Assembly: GCA_958510875.1 (NCBI GenBank)
Contig: OY294067.1
Location: 279,329,242 to 279,393,241 of the forward strand
Length of the DNA stretch: 64,000 nucleotides
Reading direction: 5' to 3'
Source: Endomychus coccineus
Taxonomy: Eukaryota; Arthropoda; Insecta; Coleoptera; Endomychidae
Shown: in pieces, positions 45,101 through 56,304 of the stretch
Position numbering within the stretch: position 1 is the first letter of the stretch
Layout: each line of letters opens with the position of its first letter
The notes under the pieces: model-generated
What the model saw: the letters and a program-made list of their open reading frames with translations, nothing else
Told to the model about the DNA's origin: nothing
The model's database searches: none
Program-made: the position numbers and the translations under genes

Positions 45101-48100
45101 ATATTATTAAATGCTATTTTAGTGCAGTATTGACCAAATTGAATTGAATTAAAACAGGGAAGGGGCATTCTTTTTTTCGTCATACCTTTTAATGACTCAA
45201 CTGTATAAAACATAGTTGTAAAACACATATGTTGTATTAATTTGAATGAATGTGTCAGAAATTTCCATAGGTTTTCCCACCACTACATTCAGGTAATCCT
45301 TGGTATAAAACAGATATGCAACATGTTTAAACAATATATTACCATTTGCTACATCTTCTTTGGTTTTCAGATCGTTTGGATCAGCAACAACTTTGAAAAG
45401 AGGATCATCCTTTTCCTTCGCAACATAATTGTTAATAGCTATAGTGAGCTCATAATTTTGTAAGAAGTCGTCGACTTTCAAGATGCTTCCTTCCACAATA
45501 CGCAACTCACTCAGTTTTTTATCATTGTTCGCCTACAAATAATTTTACAATTAGATTTCCTTGAAATGATATACAGGTGGATTCTAAATACCGGGATGTC
45601 AAAAATTATCTTGGTCAAGGGTGGTTGTGGAATATAAAACGTGCGTCTTACTTTACGTTTGAAATAATTATGTCACTGTCACACTGGCATCATCAATAAC
45701 CTACAATTTTCATACCTATTTATTTCAGTTATAAAACAATAAAGAACTATAAATTATGAAATAATTATGTGAACTTTGAACCTTTTCAGAGGTCGTGATA
45801 GCCACAATCCGGGTCAAAAACTGTTTTGAAATAGTTAATTTTCCGTAAATCGAATGACGTTCACGTGAGAAGCCCGTAGCACGCGAGTTAGAAAAGTGCA
45901 AACTGGTTGTACCTAATACGGCTTTACGACGACTTTTCGCGTGCCGTTTTCGCTCCATATAGTTAGATTTACTATCGGACCGTGCCCGACGGCCCCTCTT
46001 TTTTCGATAAATGTCCATTAAATAGGCACATTAAAATAAAACAGTTTGAGCTATTCTCAGATCTCAGCTACGCGCCTCTAACGTGCGACGTACCAAGGGA
46101 ATTTTCTCGCGATTAAAATATACACGAAGCGGGTAAAAGCTAGCGGCCCATAGCCTAAAACACTTTATTACAGCTGGCGTCGGTCGCACGGGGCAAGAAA
46201 CGGCCCCAAATAAACAAGACCGAGGTAAAATGTATAAACTCTAACTTACGCGCAGCGGGATCCTCGAGGCATATGTCAAAATGATTTCGTTCGTAGCTAA
46301 TTACATAGGACGTCTGGCGTTTATGCAATTATGTTTTCAGATAATTCGAACCTTCTAAATTCGATAGGCCACGTGAAAAACCCGGTGTCCAAAGCGCTAA
46401 AGACTTCTGAGTGTTACAATATTCTTATAAAATTGCGAAATTTCGCACTTTTAAAAACTTCAAATTAATTATGACATAATTATTTCAAACGTAAAGTAAG
46501 ACACACGTTTTAGATTTCACAACTACCCTTGACCAAGATAATTTTTGATATCCCGGTATATACGACAAACGTTGAGAGCAGATTGCATTCAGGCCTTCAA
46601 AACGGGCTTCAAATTAAAAAAAAAATCAATATCTCTGAACACTTCAACTTAGAAGAACCAAATTCAAAACCTAAGATTGATACTTAAATTAAATATTGTA
46701 CCTTTACATAAGACATTTTATGAAATAAGTTACCTCAGTTTCTCCCTCCTCAGAAGATATTACAACAACATTTTTGCCATCTAGAAGAACATCAGGAGCA
46801 ATCATATTCAGATGTTTCTTTAGTATTTCCACTTCAAATTCTTTAGCAGTCATGGTTTCCACATTAACAAATACATTCACAAATGGTTTGGGGGAGCACA
46901 CATAACAGATAGGGTTAGCTTTTTGGAGTTCCTTATCAGCTGCCAGGATAAATTTTGAATACTTTGATTTTCGTCTCAAGTATATCGAAGGGCACTTGTC
47001 ATACTCAGCTGTTAACACTCTGAATGTAAGAAGTACTACTAAACCGGCAATCATGGCATTTGCAGTAGCTATAGCTGGTATAATACTGCCTGCGATTGCT
47101 GAAAATAATCGTTACTTTCAATCGAATTGAATTGATACTGTGAATAATAAGAAAATAGTTATTACGGAATTTTTTTCATTGATTGTCTAAGTGAATACTT
47201 ACATTTTGTAGAGAACCTGGATTGTTTGGCAATTGAGAAGATCTGAGATCGTATATTAGCACAGGCTGCCACAAAATCCATTCCTGGTTCATCATCTTTG
47301 TCCCACACCAAAAAAGTTTTGTTCAACATCATACTTTTGAGTAGGTTAATACTTTCAGAAAATACTTGGGTACATTTGCTAAGAGTCCAAACTTTCATAT
47401 TTTTGTTACGAACATTTTGATCTTCTTTTATAGTGACATCACCACAATGTGAGGCAGCTTCGGCCCATGTTAATGGAATAGGCGGTTTTCTTGATTTCCA
47501 TAAGTTCTCTGGAATATTTCAGTAAATGGAAAATCAACTCACATGACATATTAGCAATGATTATGTCCAGGCAACGAACCGGAAAAAAAAATATAGTAAG
47601 CTAGAATTACAAAATTTCTTTTGCATTTTGTTCCTAATACCCCATAGATCATTCATGACTATCAAGACCGCGGGGGTCGACCTTTCCACCCTCCCAAAAC
47701 GGGGTTTCAACCCCTCAGAGGAGCATTCTTATAAAAGCAATCCAAAAGTTTAGAAAATCAATGAATGAAGAGCCGAAAATGACCCCTAGTATCGCTGATC
47801 ACGATTCGACAGTTAGTTTTCTCGAAAAACTTCCTCCAGATGGAAAATTTGGAAAAGTTATATGTAATATATAATTTATAATTTTGTTGCAAAAATGACC
47901 TCCAGTAGGTTTTTTGGGTCGCTGATTACGAATCCGCTATTAGTTTTCGCGGAAAACTCCCTCCAGATGGGTAATTTGGATTTTCCTGGGGTTTGAGAAT
48001 AATAAAATATAACTTTGTTACACTGGAGACGATTTTCCGAGAAAACCAACAGCGAAATGGTGATCAGCGACCCTAAAAACCTACTAGAGGTAATTTTTGC

Positions 48101-50576
48101 AACAAAATTATACTTACATTATTCATAACCGTCTCAGGAAAATTTCAATTTCCCGAATTTTCTATCTGGATAGTTTTTTTGGGAAAAATAACATCGCAAT
48201 CGTGATCAGCGCCCCAAAAAACATACTACAGGTCATTTTTGCAACAAAATTATACTTTATTATTTATAACAGTCTCAGGAAAATTTAAAATTCCCCGAAT
48301 TTTCCATCTGGCGAGGTTTTTGGGAAAAATAACAGCGGAATCGTGATCAGCGCCCCAAAAAACATACTACAGGTCATTTTTGCAACAAAATTATACTTTA
48401 TTATTTATAACCGTCTCAGGAAAATTTAAAATTTCCCGAATTTTCCATTTGCCGAGGTTTTTGGGAAAAATAACAGCGGAATCGTGATCAGCGACCCAAA
48501 AAACCTATAATTTTTCCAAATTTCCCATCTGGAGGGAGTTTTCCGAGAAAACTAACTGCGAAATCGTGATCAGCGACCCAAAGAACATACTAGGGGTCAT
48601 GTTCGGCTCTTAATTCATTAATTTTCTAAACTTTTGGATTGTTTTTATAAGAATGCTCCTCTGTGAGGTTGAAACTCCGTTTTGGGGGGTAGAAAGGTCG
48701 ACCCCCGCGGTCTTGATAGTAATGAATGATCTATGGGGTATTAAAAACAAAATGCAAAAAATTTTTTGAAATTCTAGGTTACTATATTTTTTTTTATTAT
48801 GGCCTTTTTCCTGGCTTATTGCCTGAACTATATGTGATTAAAAGATAAATCTCTAAAATTCTCAAATATTTCTGTCAAAAGAACAAATCATTAATAGATG
48901 AGATAAACAGCATTGGCGTTAGATTTGATATTTGGTAGATGTAGCGAGATGTAGAAATAAGAGAATTCATATGATACCATCAAATGAGACATATTGACAC
49001 CTGAATGTTAAAGAGATATAAATAGAAAGCAAAAGCTGGGGCTGAAAGCGATTTGTTTGAACTCAATGATCATGGTTACAATGAGACAATGAAGATGTTA
49101 CCCAAATCAGTATGTAGAAACTTCCTTACTAAGAACATTGCTTCCAAATTGAGCAGTTCAGATTAGATAGAAAATGTTAGGCTCTAAAAACAGGTCAAAA
49201 ACTTCTCAAACACTAGCGGAATGTATACTTTAATCTACATTAGTATGTTCAAACTTGGAATGCAGTTTTCAAATATGATGATTTGATTGTAAAATAAGCA
49301 TGTTAAAGAAGCTGATGAGATTATTTCAAAGTGCATACTACCAATTTATTTATAGTTGCTATTTGATATTGATTGACTTTGAAATTAATGGAAAGCTATG
49401 ACTAATTAAAAAATCATTGTCTTTTTACAATCTTCAAAAGTAGATTTTTTGCACAATGAAAATATATTTGGTGAGCGATAGAAATAGACAAGCTCACTTG
49501 CACTCAAAATATAATTGGTTGTCCACCCAGAAATTAGTATGAGTGAAGTCACAATCCCTCTCCTAATGTAACTGAATTTGTAATAACGAATAATGCTTAC
49601 CCATTGTTAGTAAATATTTAATATCTTCACAGAAAAACTTGTCAAACAATTTAGCTGGATCATACTGGATTTCTTGAGCCCATTGTCTAGTTGATGTCCT
49701 CTTTATATTCCCAGTATCAGTTTCACTATATGCCTCGCCAAGTTTAGCCTCTGGGTCTTCAGCATCAGGTGAAACATCTTGATCAGGATCATCTTCGCCG
49801 AATAGTTGACTAGAATTTCATGGACTTTAGGGCAATTTAATTTCATCAACTTCAAATACTTACTTGAATAAATGTTTGGCCCAAACTATGCAATGTACTG
49901 GTTCAGATGGAGTATTTCGAATAGTACAACCAGGGAATGTTTTCTGAGTGGGCTTTGGTTGACATTCATAACACTGAGTTACACCTTTTTTTATCAATTC
50001 CACCTGACCTGAATAACCAGAAGTTCCAGATTCAATCAAGGGAACATTTGCTGCTAAACACATGCGATTGACATGATTTCGAGCTGCTCTATTATCCAGA
50101 GCATTGAGAACTACATTAAATGTTTTGAAAAAGTTTACTCCATAATCTTGACTAAAAACAAATGTAACAGAATAATTAAACTCATCAAATTATCCAAATA
50201 ATTGGTTATATACCTTGTAATACTATCATGATATGCTTTAATATTTATATCCTTGTTGTAGCTTAATATGCTTTCTCTGGCAACAACAGCTTTTGGTTTA
50301 CCAACATGTTCTTTCCGGAACAAAAATTGCCTATTCAAGTTACTAACATCTATTGTATCTAAATCAATCTAAGAAGAAAAGCAACATATAATAGTATAAT
50401 TTTGAAAACATTTTATATAAATTACGTACAATTTCAATATCAGTAAATCCTGAAAGTGCCAAATTTTTCAAAACTTCACATCCTATGCCGCCAGCACCTA
50501 CGACCAAGATTTTTGATGATTTTACAAGCTTCTTTGTTTCTTCATTTAATACAACCGGCACAGAAGTGGGCGACAT
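41989..50576 (-). CDS. Uba2: SUMO-activating enzyme subunit 2 (Uba2/SAE2), complete, eight exons
   Basis: Uba2 is the catalytic half of the SUMO E1; with Aos1 it adenylates SUMO, takes it as a thioester and passes it to Ubc9, mainly in the nucleus. Coding exons on the minus strand: 50430-50576, 50214-50368, 49864-50151, 49601-49809, 47203-47508, 46734-47098, 45343-45532, 41989-42185. All introns are GT-AG and joining them gives one frame of 618 aa (human protein 640). Key features: ATP-binding GAGGIG at 27-32, [16 protein letters not shown] in exon 2, catalytic Cys176 in [13 protein letters not shown], zinc Cys161/164 (CYEC) and 433/436 (CYVC), an adenylation-domain end [15 protein letters not shown] at 373-387, a ubiquitin-like fold in exons 6-7, and an acidic Ser-rich tail with SKKHKP and a SIM-like LVILDELIE end. 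It is transcribed divergently from the NHE8 gene. Introns 4, 6 and 7 contain palindromic elements. Confidence 0.96.
42340..42720 (-). pseudogene. Jockey-like reverse transcriptase fragment in Uba2 intron 7
   Basis: The minus strand reads [20 protein letters not shown] (RT block VPQGSVLGPLLF), then, after a shift, [29 protein letters not shown] and [12 protein letters not shown]. The catalytic ADD block is reduced to DDGK. It is on the same strand as Uba2. Confidence 0.75.
42925..43194 (+). pseudogene. Jockey-like RT, left part, split by palindrome P5
   Basis: The frame ends in [13 protein letters not shown] at 43194. The expected next residues ([12 protein letters not shown]) appear at 44486, after the inserted palindrome. 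This is the finger region of a jockey-type reverse transcriptase (the xGPDxIPxxVLK motif, with GDD here in place of GPD). The part upstream of 43130 is poorly conserved. Confidence 0.65.
43195..44485. mobile_element. Palindromic element P5 (1291 bp) with GTT target duplication
   Basis: The ends are TAGTGCAGTCAATA and its reverse complement TATTGACTGCACTA. GTT flanks both sides (43192-43194, 44486-44488). The arms about 43195-43640 and 44030-44485 are inverted and contain long C or G runs, ACCGATCGGGGTGAAACAAA and the family core (GGTCGCTGATCACGATCCCG at 43440; reversed at 44080 and 44228). The middle has two direct copies of a 140-bp unit with TTGTTAACGAATAAA and TTAATTAACTAATTAATTTA at 43670 and 43805. 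No protein is encoded. The termini run opposite to CACTA elements, so I leave the class open. Confidence 0.85.
44486..44670 (+). pseudogene. Jockey-like RT, right part
   Basis: [20 protein letters not shown], then [15 protein letters not shown] and PDNY-TVAPLT. It matches the fingers (VLKxCAPELxPVL, SWKxAxVxPIxKKG, YRPIALT). It continues the segment ending at 43194. Confidence 0.75.
44671..45342 (-). other. Remainder of Uba2 intron 7
   Basis: AT-rich intron sequence, nothing recognised. Confidence 0.4.
45343..45532 (-). CDS. Uba2: Uba2 exon 7 (end of ubiquitin-like fold)
   Basis: Residues 491-554: [20 protein letters not shown] and [34 protein letters not shown] is conserved in Uba2. The donor is GTAATA. 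Confidence 0.93.
45589..46560. mobile_element. Inverted-repeat element P6 in Uba2 intron 6
   Basis: The terminal inverted repeats of about 100 bp start TACCGGGAT(A/G)TCAAAAA (45589-45690 against 46465-46558). TA at each edge fits a Tc1/mariner-like target site. The interior is CpG-rich and carries a basic minus-strand ORF (45725-46018) that I do not recognise. A diverged fragment lies at 14990-15185. Confidence 0.7.
46734..47098 (-). CDS. Uba2: Uba2 exon 6 (adenylation domain end, second zinc pair, UbL start)
   Basis: Residues 369-490: [19 protein letters not shown], zinc pair CYVC (433/436) and ISSEEGETE. Both splice sites are canonical. Confidence 0.95.
47203..47508 (-). CDS. Uba2: Uba2 exon 5
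   Basis: Residues 267-369: [40 protein letters not shown] and [20 protein letters not shown], part of the Cys-domain and adenylation domain. Confidence 0.95.
47568..48825. mobile_element. Palindromic element P7 in Uba2 intron 4
   Basis: The ends read CAGGCAAC... and (reversed) CAGGCAAT.... The arms pair over AATATAGTAAGCTAGAATTA, the GGTCGACC block next to CCGCGG, and TCTAAACTTTTGGATTG. Between the arms the core GTGATCAGCGACCC or its complement occurs at about 47793, 47930, 48050, 48200, 48340, 48480 and 48563, mostly 130-150 bp apart. No ORF of interest is present. Confidence 0.85.
48826..49600 (-). other. Remainder of Uba2 intron 4
   Basis: AT-rich, nothing recognised. Confidence 0.4.
49601..49809 (-). 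CDS. Uba2: Uba2 exon 4
   Basis: Residues 197-267: [40 protein letters not shown] and EDIKYLLTM. This belongs to the catalytic Cys domain. Confidence 0.95.
49864..50151 (-). CDS. Uba2: Uba2 exon 3 (catalytic cysteine)
   Basis: Residues 101-197: [20 protein letters not shown], the first zinc pair CYEC (161/164) and catalytic Cys176 in [11 protein letters not shown]. Confidence 0.96.
50214..50368 (-). CDS. Uba2: Uba2 exon 2
   Basis: Residues 50-101: [20 protein letters not shown] and KAYHDSIT. This is the adenylation-domain segment with the SUMO/ATP-contact NRQFLF block. Confidence 0.96.
50430..50576 (-). CDS. Uba2: Uba2 exon 1 (start, ATP-binding loop)
   Basis: Residues 1-49 from the ATG at 50574-50576 (AAAATG context): [20 protein letters not shown]. 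The phase-0 donor is GTACGT. Confidence 0.95.
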
Positions 50577-51992
50577 TTTGATTCACGAATAATGTAAAAA
50601 ACTTATTATTGAAAATTAATTGTAGAAACAAAAACTACTTTAATAAATGTAGACTTAACCAAATATTTTCGGCACCGTAAAGTGAAAGTAAACGATAACG
50701 AAGTAAACGAACCGCGAACATGAACTCATACCACAGAACAACTAGCTCGTAAGTCGAACCTGTCGAACTCAATCAAATCATTCCATCAAAAACTTAATCA
50801 TAAAACATAGAATAACAATAAATAATAATTATAACCACGGTCGTACATACAGGTCTGGAGACTCGTATGTTTGACATGGGTCTCTTACGCGTCGCCAAAC
50901 TCGTAGTCCCTCGTTCAGCCATTAGCTAGCGCTTGGATCTCGAAGTGGTAAAACGATTTCTTTGCGGAATCGCAAGCAGTGTTACTAAGTATTCTGATTT
51001 GCCAGAGGAATAGAACTGTTACTCTTGTCAAAATGTATTACTCACCTTAAAAATAACTTCCCCTTTTTCGTTATACATGCTCGCACACATAAAAGACTTC
51101 GTTAAAACGATTTCTATCCGAAATCGCAAGCATCCACTTTTTTCGCATTTCCGCATCTTTCGGCACTTTATAAACAGAAGTTTCTTGCTTTACACTTTTG
51201 TACCACATTTTGCATTTCGGCACAATGCACAGTTTCGTGATTTGTTTCTAAAAACGCAGGTATTCCTTGTGTTTACAACTGAAGAATGACAGTTGTCAGA
51301 GAATACTCTCACGTGACGTCTTTTGGTACTACGCGACAGTCGACGCCTAGCGGTCCCACTTCTCACATAGGAAACAGCCCCGAGTTTCCAGACCTGTATG
51401 TACGACCGTGGGCCATACTTGTAATATATAGCGGTCTGAGTGGCCCGAAATTTTGGCAATGTTGTTGTTTACATGTAAACAATTCTGTCTCCTTAGGATA
51501 ATAGGTCTATGGTTTGAACGATATGGCGCCTAATCTCGACAACATACTTCGATCCATGCGCCAGCTGGTGGCTGAGTGAGGGACTACGAGTTTGGCGACA
51601 TGTAAGAGACTCATGTCAAACATAGAGTTTCCAGATCTGTATATACGACCGTGATCTATACATATGAGGGTTATTATTGGTCCAGAACCAGAACACGCTT
51701 ACAGAAAAGTTTTAATTTAATTCAAGAGTACTGACTATTGAACTATCTTAATTATTTCTCCGTGGTTCAGACTCTATACTATAGGTGCTCTAATACATAA
51801 AAAATTAAATAATTACGTCATACATAACATATGTGATCTGTCACTGTCTGTGACAGTAAACATCATATTCTGCTATGACGTAAATTAAATTATCCTTATT
51901 GTAATAATTATTGTCATGCAGTCATACTTCATTATTTATCAAATACGTAAAATGTGAAATTTTGTGATCAAATTTTAGTGCCACCGACAATA
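50577..51992. promoter_or_regulatory. Shared upstream region of Uba2 (minus) and NHE8 (plus)
   Basis: The two start codons are 1416 bp apart and point away from each other, so both promoters must lie here or in noncoding exons. Most of the middle is taken by the palindromic element P8 (50836-51653). The host promoters are therefore likely near the two edges, about 50577-50830 and 51660-51990. Confidence 0.5.
50836..51653. mobile_element. Composite palindromic element P8 between two divergent genes
   Basis: The ends read CACGGTCGTACATACAGGTC at 50836 and the matching reverse complement to 51653. A third copy of this end lies inside at 51390-51410. The inner arms include CGCCAAACTCGTAGTCCCTC at 50892 against GAGGGACTACGAGTTTGGCG at 51577. 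51418-51511 is the right end of the P11 element (shared with 61480-61572), so one element is nested in another. Confidence 0.75.
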
Positions 51993-53837
51993 ATGAAGAT
52001 ATTAGTATTAACCAGAAGTAGTATTTTATTTACACTTCTTTATTTGAATATTTTTCACTTCTCAAATTCGCAAAACATCTCTACAACTGTTTCAAGTACT
52101 ACAGTCAAATCCAAAGAGAATCAGTTATCTATAACTACAAAATCTTCTCAGAATGGATCAACAATTGGAAATGTTCCTGTACCAACACTGTCCACAGCTA
52201 AATCAACAAATATTTCAGTTACATCGGCTATCCCTGTGTTGAATGTAACCGATTTAGTTGTTACTTCAAGTACAACTATTGCAGCACTCTTAAATAAAAC
52301 CAATGTAACTTCGACAACTGTTTCAGCTGATCCAGTTTTACCTGATAAAGGATCTGCAGAAGATGAACATAATAGTTCAATGGCCATATTCTTCGTGTTG
52401 TGTGTACTAGCCTTGGGAATTTTACTTATACATCTCATGCTTCAAACTGGATTTCAATATGTGCCAGAAAGTATTGTTATAGTTTTTCTGGGAGCACTGA
52501 TTGGACTTATAATGAACACTTTGTCAAACAGAAACATCAGTAATTGGCGAAAAGAAGAAGCATTTTCACCAACAGCTTTCTTTTTAATATTACTTCCTCC
52601 CATCATTTTTGAATCAGGTTATAACTTACATAAGGGTAATTTTTTCCAAAATATTGGGTCCATTCTAGTATTTGCAATATTTGGAACCACAATATCTGCT
52701 TTTGTAATTGGATTTGGTATATACTTTCTAGGAATGGCTGATGTGGTATATAAATTAGGCTTTGTTGAATCTTTTGCATTTGGTTCACTTATTTCAGCAG
52801 TGGATCCGGTGGCAACTGTTGCAATATTCCATGCTTTAGATGTTGACCCTGTACTCAATATGTTGGTTTTTGGAGAAAGTATTTTGAATGATGCCATTGC
52901 TATAGTTCTAACAACTGCGGCCTTGGAATCAAACAATCCTACAATGTCTACAGCTGAAGCGATGGTCATGGGAATTGAATCTTTCTGTTTGATGTTCTTT
53001 GCATCGGCTGGTATTGGTGTACTTTTTGCTCTTGTAAGTGCTTTATTGTTGAAACATGTCGATCTTAGAAAGAATCCGTCCCTAGAATTTGGCATGATGT
53101 TAGTGTTTACATATGCACCTTATGTATTAGCAGAGGGTATTCACTTGTCTGGCATTATGGCTATTCTATTTTGTGGAATAGTAATGTCACACTATACACA
53201 TTTCAACTTGTCAACAGTAACTCAAATCACTATGCAGCAAACGCTTAGAACTTTGTCTTTCATTGCAGAAACATGTGTTTTTGCTTATTTAGGCCTAGCA
53301 TTATTCAGTTTCAAGCATAGGGTTGAACCTGCATTAGTTACTTGGAGTATTGTCCTTTGTTTGATAGGAAGAGCTTGTAATATCTTCCCTCTTGCTTTTT
53401 TGGTAAACAAGTTTCGAGAACATCAAATAACAAAAAAAATGATGTTCATTATGTGGTTCAGTGGATTACGTGGAGCAATTTCCTATGCTCTGTCACTCCA
53501 TTTGAATTTCAGCGATGAAACTCGACATGTTATAATCACAACCACGTTGATTATTGTGTTAGTAACTACATTGATATTCGGAGGAGCTACAATGCCTTTA
53601 TTGAAATTGATGCAAGCAACGAAAAATCCGTCCAGGAGATTAAGAAGAAGAAAGAAAGATAGAGAAGTAATTTTAAGTAAAACAAGAGAATGGGGAAAAG
53701 CTCTTGATTCAGAACATTTATCAGAAACTACTGAAGGTGAAATGGAAGTTAGTTTTGTTTCGGACAGAATCAAAGGATTTGCAAAGTATGATCTGAAATT
53801 TTTCATCCCATTCTTCACTAGACGATTCACGCAACAA
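51993..53837 (+). CDS. Nhe8: NHE8-like exon 1 (all transmembrane segments)
   Basis: Residues 1-615. A single large exon encodes the complete exchanger domain, which hints at past intron loss or a retro-origin of the 5' part. The phase-0 donor is GTAAGT. Confidence 0.95.
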
Positions 53838-55521
53838 GTAAGTACATTAATTTTAATTGTTATAAAATAAATGAGGAAAATCTCAAATCCACAAGTAAAC
53901 AGTTAACAATTTTAATCATTAAGTATACTGTTTTTGAGCTTATCTTTTATGGTGTTTGTAATATATCATATTCTTAATTTTATTTTGTGGGTATGTTTAT
54001 CATGTGATATTGTTTAATTTGAAACTAAAAGTAGTTCAGAAAAAATAAGTCATGGCAATAAGTAAAGAAATATATTATATTCTTTCTTAAATATATTTTA
54101 TAAAATGTTAGCATTAACGAGAGGTTAATTCGCCCAAATCGTACCATGGTTGCCAAACCTTACCAAACCTTTGATACATATGTACAAGGGCAAGAAAAAT
54201 CAATCAATTACAAAAACAAATTTTCAAATTACCAACAACTTAGTAAAGTAGTAGTCCCAAAAATATATAAAATTATAAAACTAATCCGTGAAAAATTTAA
54301 CAAACTAACCTGCCATAACCTTGCCGCTAGGAGTTTAGAACCTGCGCTATTAGAAGCAAAAGAATATGAGTAGTCTGGTAAAATTAGACGTAAAAAATGT
54401 GAAAGTTCGAAAAAAAACAGACTGAACCAATCAATTTAATTTTTCTTGCAAATCGTTCCTGGACGCATTCTGGACGATATTGAACCTTAAGATCTGGTCG
54501 CTTGGACATTTTTCAATTGTTAAACTGGAAATTGGCCAATTTTCATAGTCAATTCAATGGAAAATTATTGAAAAATTTGTAAATTTGGTAAGTATTGCCA
54601 AAATTGGCTGAAAAACTCCACTCGGCGGTTTTCGAGGTCGCTCGATTTACAATCACGGATAAATTCCCTGACTTTTGATAGCAGTGCCGTACTAGTGAAT
54701 AATCAGTCAATAAAACCGTGATCAGCGACCTCTAAAACCCCCGAGTGAAATTTTCTAGACAATTTTTAACACAAATTTGGCCATTTTTCTAACATAAAAT
54801 TGGCCAATTTCTATCCAAAGTGGTCGAAAATGGTAAATCTATCTTGGGAATCGTAATCAGCGGCCTCGAAAATCCCCGAGTGAAGTTTTTCAGCCAATTT
54901 CAACAAATATTATCTAATTTGACCATTTTTCTGATATAAAATTGGCCAATTTCTAGCTAAATTGGTCGAGAATGGTAAATCTAACTTCGGAATCGTGATC
55001 AGCGACCTCGAAAACTCCCCGAGTGAAATTTTTCAGCCAATTTTGGCAATATTTACCTAATTTACAAATTTTTCAATAATTTCCCAATGAATTGATCTTG
55101 AAAATTGGCCAATTTCCTGTTTAATAATTGAAAAATGTCCAAGCGACCACATCTTAAAGTACAATCGTCCAGGAACGATTTGCAAAAAAAAATAAAATTG
55201 ATTGGTTCAGTCTGTTTTTTTCCGAACTTTTTTGCTAAATTGACTTTACTAGAGGCCATGGCTACAATCTCTGATGCTGAAGCAACTCTTAATTCGCTGT
55301 ACACTCTGGAGTATTTGGCAACATTGGTACGATCTGGGTGAATTAGTCAATCATAGGAATTAAGCATAAGGCTCTGGCTCACATATTGTTCCTCGAACAT
55401 TATAGGTTAAAAAAAAAATTTCTCCTTCAGTTCAAGTATGGTGAATGTGAATAATCCACATTAACGTACACCTTTTCCTCGAAGGAAGAAGTCTTGGGGT
55501 GTTAAATGGTATATGGAGGCA

Positions 55522-55575
<54 letters not shown>

Positions 55576-56304
55576 CCCTCTCCCTCGCCTCTCTTTTACG
55601 CATGACCAGATTCCAGACTTTCGTATACAGAGACTTTGGCGATTCCTAAAGCCCCTTATATAGGGACCAAACATAGCACGACCCCCTGGTACTGGTTATT
55701 GTATATCCATGAAGCGTCTTTCTATATTTCCACCTAGTGATAGCTAGGCGGCCATTTTCTTTATTCCATCCTGTCTTAGGCATTTTAATTCTGTCTTCGT
55801 GATAATATGATTTGAAGATTCGCCTTGAGCCCAGTTGCAGTAGAGTAATATTTGGGAAAAATAATATATTGGGTGTTTTGTTATGATAATATATTAGTTT
55901 CCAATTCATAATTTTTTTGTCTCATATTCATGCAATTGAGTTAACGTAACGATTTTGAATTTCAAGTTTCACTTCTACGATTATCCAAGCACCATTACCA
56001 TCTTGAGGACTCCTATAATAGGTACCAGCAATGTCAACGTAACATTATTTCCTTCTTCCATTGACTTTTTCGCGTAGTGATTTTCGGAATGCATTTCTCT
56101 CATTCCTATATTTCGGGACCTCTTTAGACAACTTCCTCATATGCTTCAATCTTTTTGTCATTCCAGGAATTAAAGGACTGCAAAAGCCAAATGACGGATC
56201 TAACTAACCAGTGGTATCAAGCAATTCGAATATCACCAGATCAGTCTGATGATGAACCGGCTAATAGCACGGCTAGATCAAGCATTTCCAGCATTGTTCG
56301 CTGA
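51993..56304 (+). CDS. Nhe8: Na+/H+ exchanger, NHE8 (SLC9A8)-like, complete, two exons
   Basis: It exchanges Na+ (or K+) for H+; NHE8 relatives act in Golgi, endosomes and apical membranes. Coding exons 51993-53837 and 56167-56304 join in phase 0 (CAA|GTAAGT, TTCCAG|GAA) to give 660 aa. The start is the first in-frame ATG at 51993; the 13 codons upstream begin with GTG behind a stop. A signal peptide (residues 1 to about 27) and a Thr/Ser-rich N-terminus precede roughly 12 membrane segments. Family marks: LLPPIIFESGYNLHKGNFF, SAVDPVATVAIF (D271), FGESILNDA (N299-D300, the ion-binding ND pair), LEFGMM, SGIMAILFCGIVMSHYTH, FIAETCVFAYLGL, FSGLRGAISYALSLHL from 489. The end of exon 1 (FFTRRFTQQ) and exon 2 (ELKDCKSQMTDLTNQWYQ) match NHE8 specifically. 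Its intron contains P9 and a CT microsatellite. Confidence 0.95.
53838..54124 (+). other. Nhe8: NHE8-like intron, left part
   Basis: AT-rich; nothing recognised. Confidence 0.4.
54125..55350. mobile_element. Palindromic element P9 in the NHE8-like intron
   Basis: The ends are TTAATTCGCCCAAATCGTAC and, reversed, CTAATTCACCCAGATCGTAC. The arms pair over AACAGACTGAACCAATCAAT at 54417 against ATTGATTGGTTCAGTCTGTT... at 55198. The family core GTGATCAGCGACCTC followed by AAAACCCCCGAGTG lies at about 54720, 54850 and 54990, with a fourth, altered copy at 54640. No gene inside; the 75-codon ORF at 54146 is not supported. Confidence 0.85.
55351..56166 (+). other. Nhe8: NHE8-like intron, right part
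   Basis: It holds a CT microsatellite and otherwise unrecognised sequence, and ends in a pyrimidine-rich acceptor (TTTTTGTCATTCCAG). Confidence 0.4.
55524..55573. repeat. (CT)n microsatellite
   Basis: About 25 uninterrupted CT units, then a CCCTCCCCTCTCCCTC stretch. Confidence 0.95.
56167..56304 (+). CDS. Nhe8: NHE8-like exon 2 (cytosolic tail)
   Basis: 45 codons plus TGA: ELKDCKSQMTDLTNQWYQAI, then an acidic DQSDDE and a Ser-rich end. The TNQWYQ block corresponds to TNKWYE of vertebrate NHE8. Confidence 0.93.
   Translation, partial: ELKDCKSQMTDLTNQWYQAIRISPDQSDDEPANSTARSSISSIVR

Noticed and set aside
45725..46018. Arg/Lys-rich minus-strand ORF as a gene
   Set aside because: It lies inside the inverted-repeat element P6, has no homology I recognise, and runs into the terminal repeat.
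51954..51992. Earlier start of the NHE8-like protein
   Set aside because: The frame there begins with GTG behind a stop; the first ATG is at 51993 and opens a signal peptide.
52619..53095. Minus-strand frame of 158 codons
   Set aside because: It is the shadow of the NHE8-like exon, which has strong homology on the plus strand.
54146..54373. 75-codon ORF as a gene
   Set aside because: It lies within the arm of palindrome P9 and has no motif.
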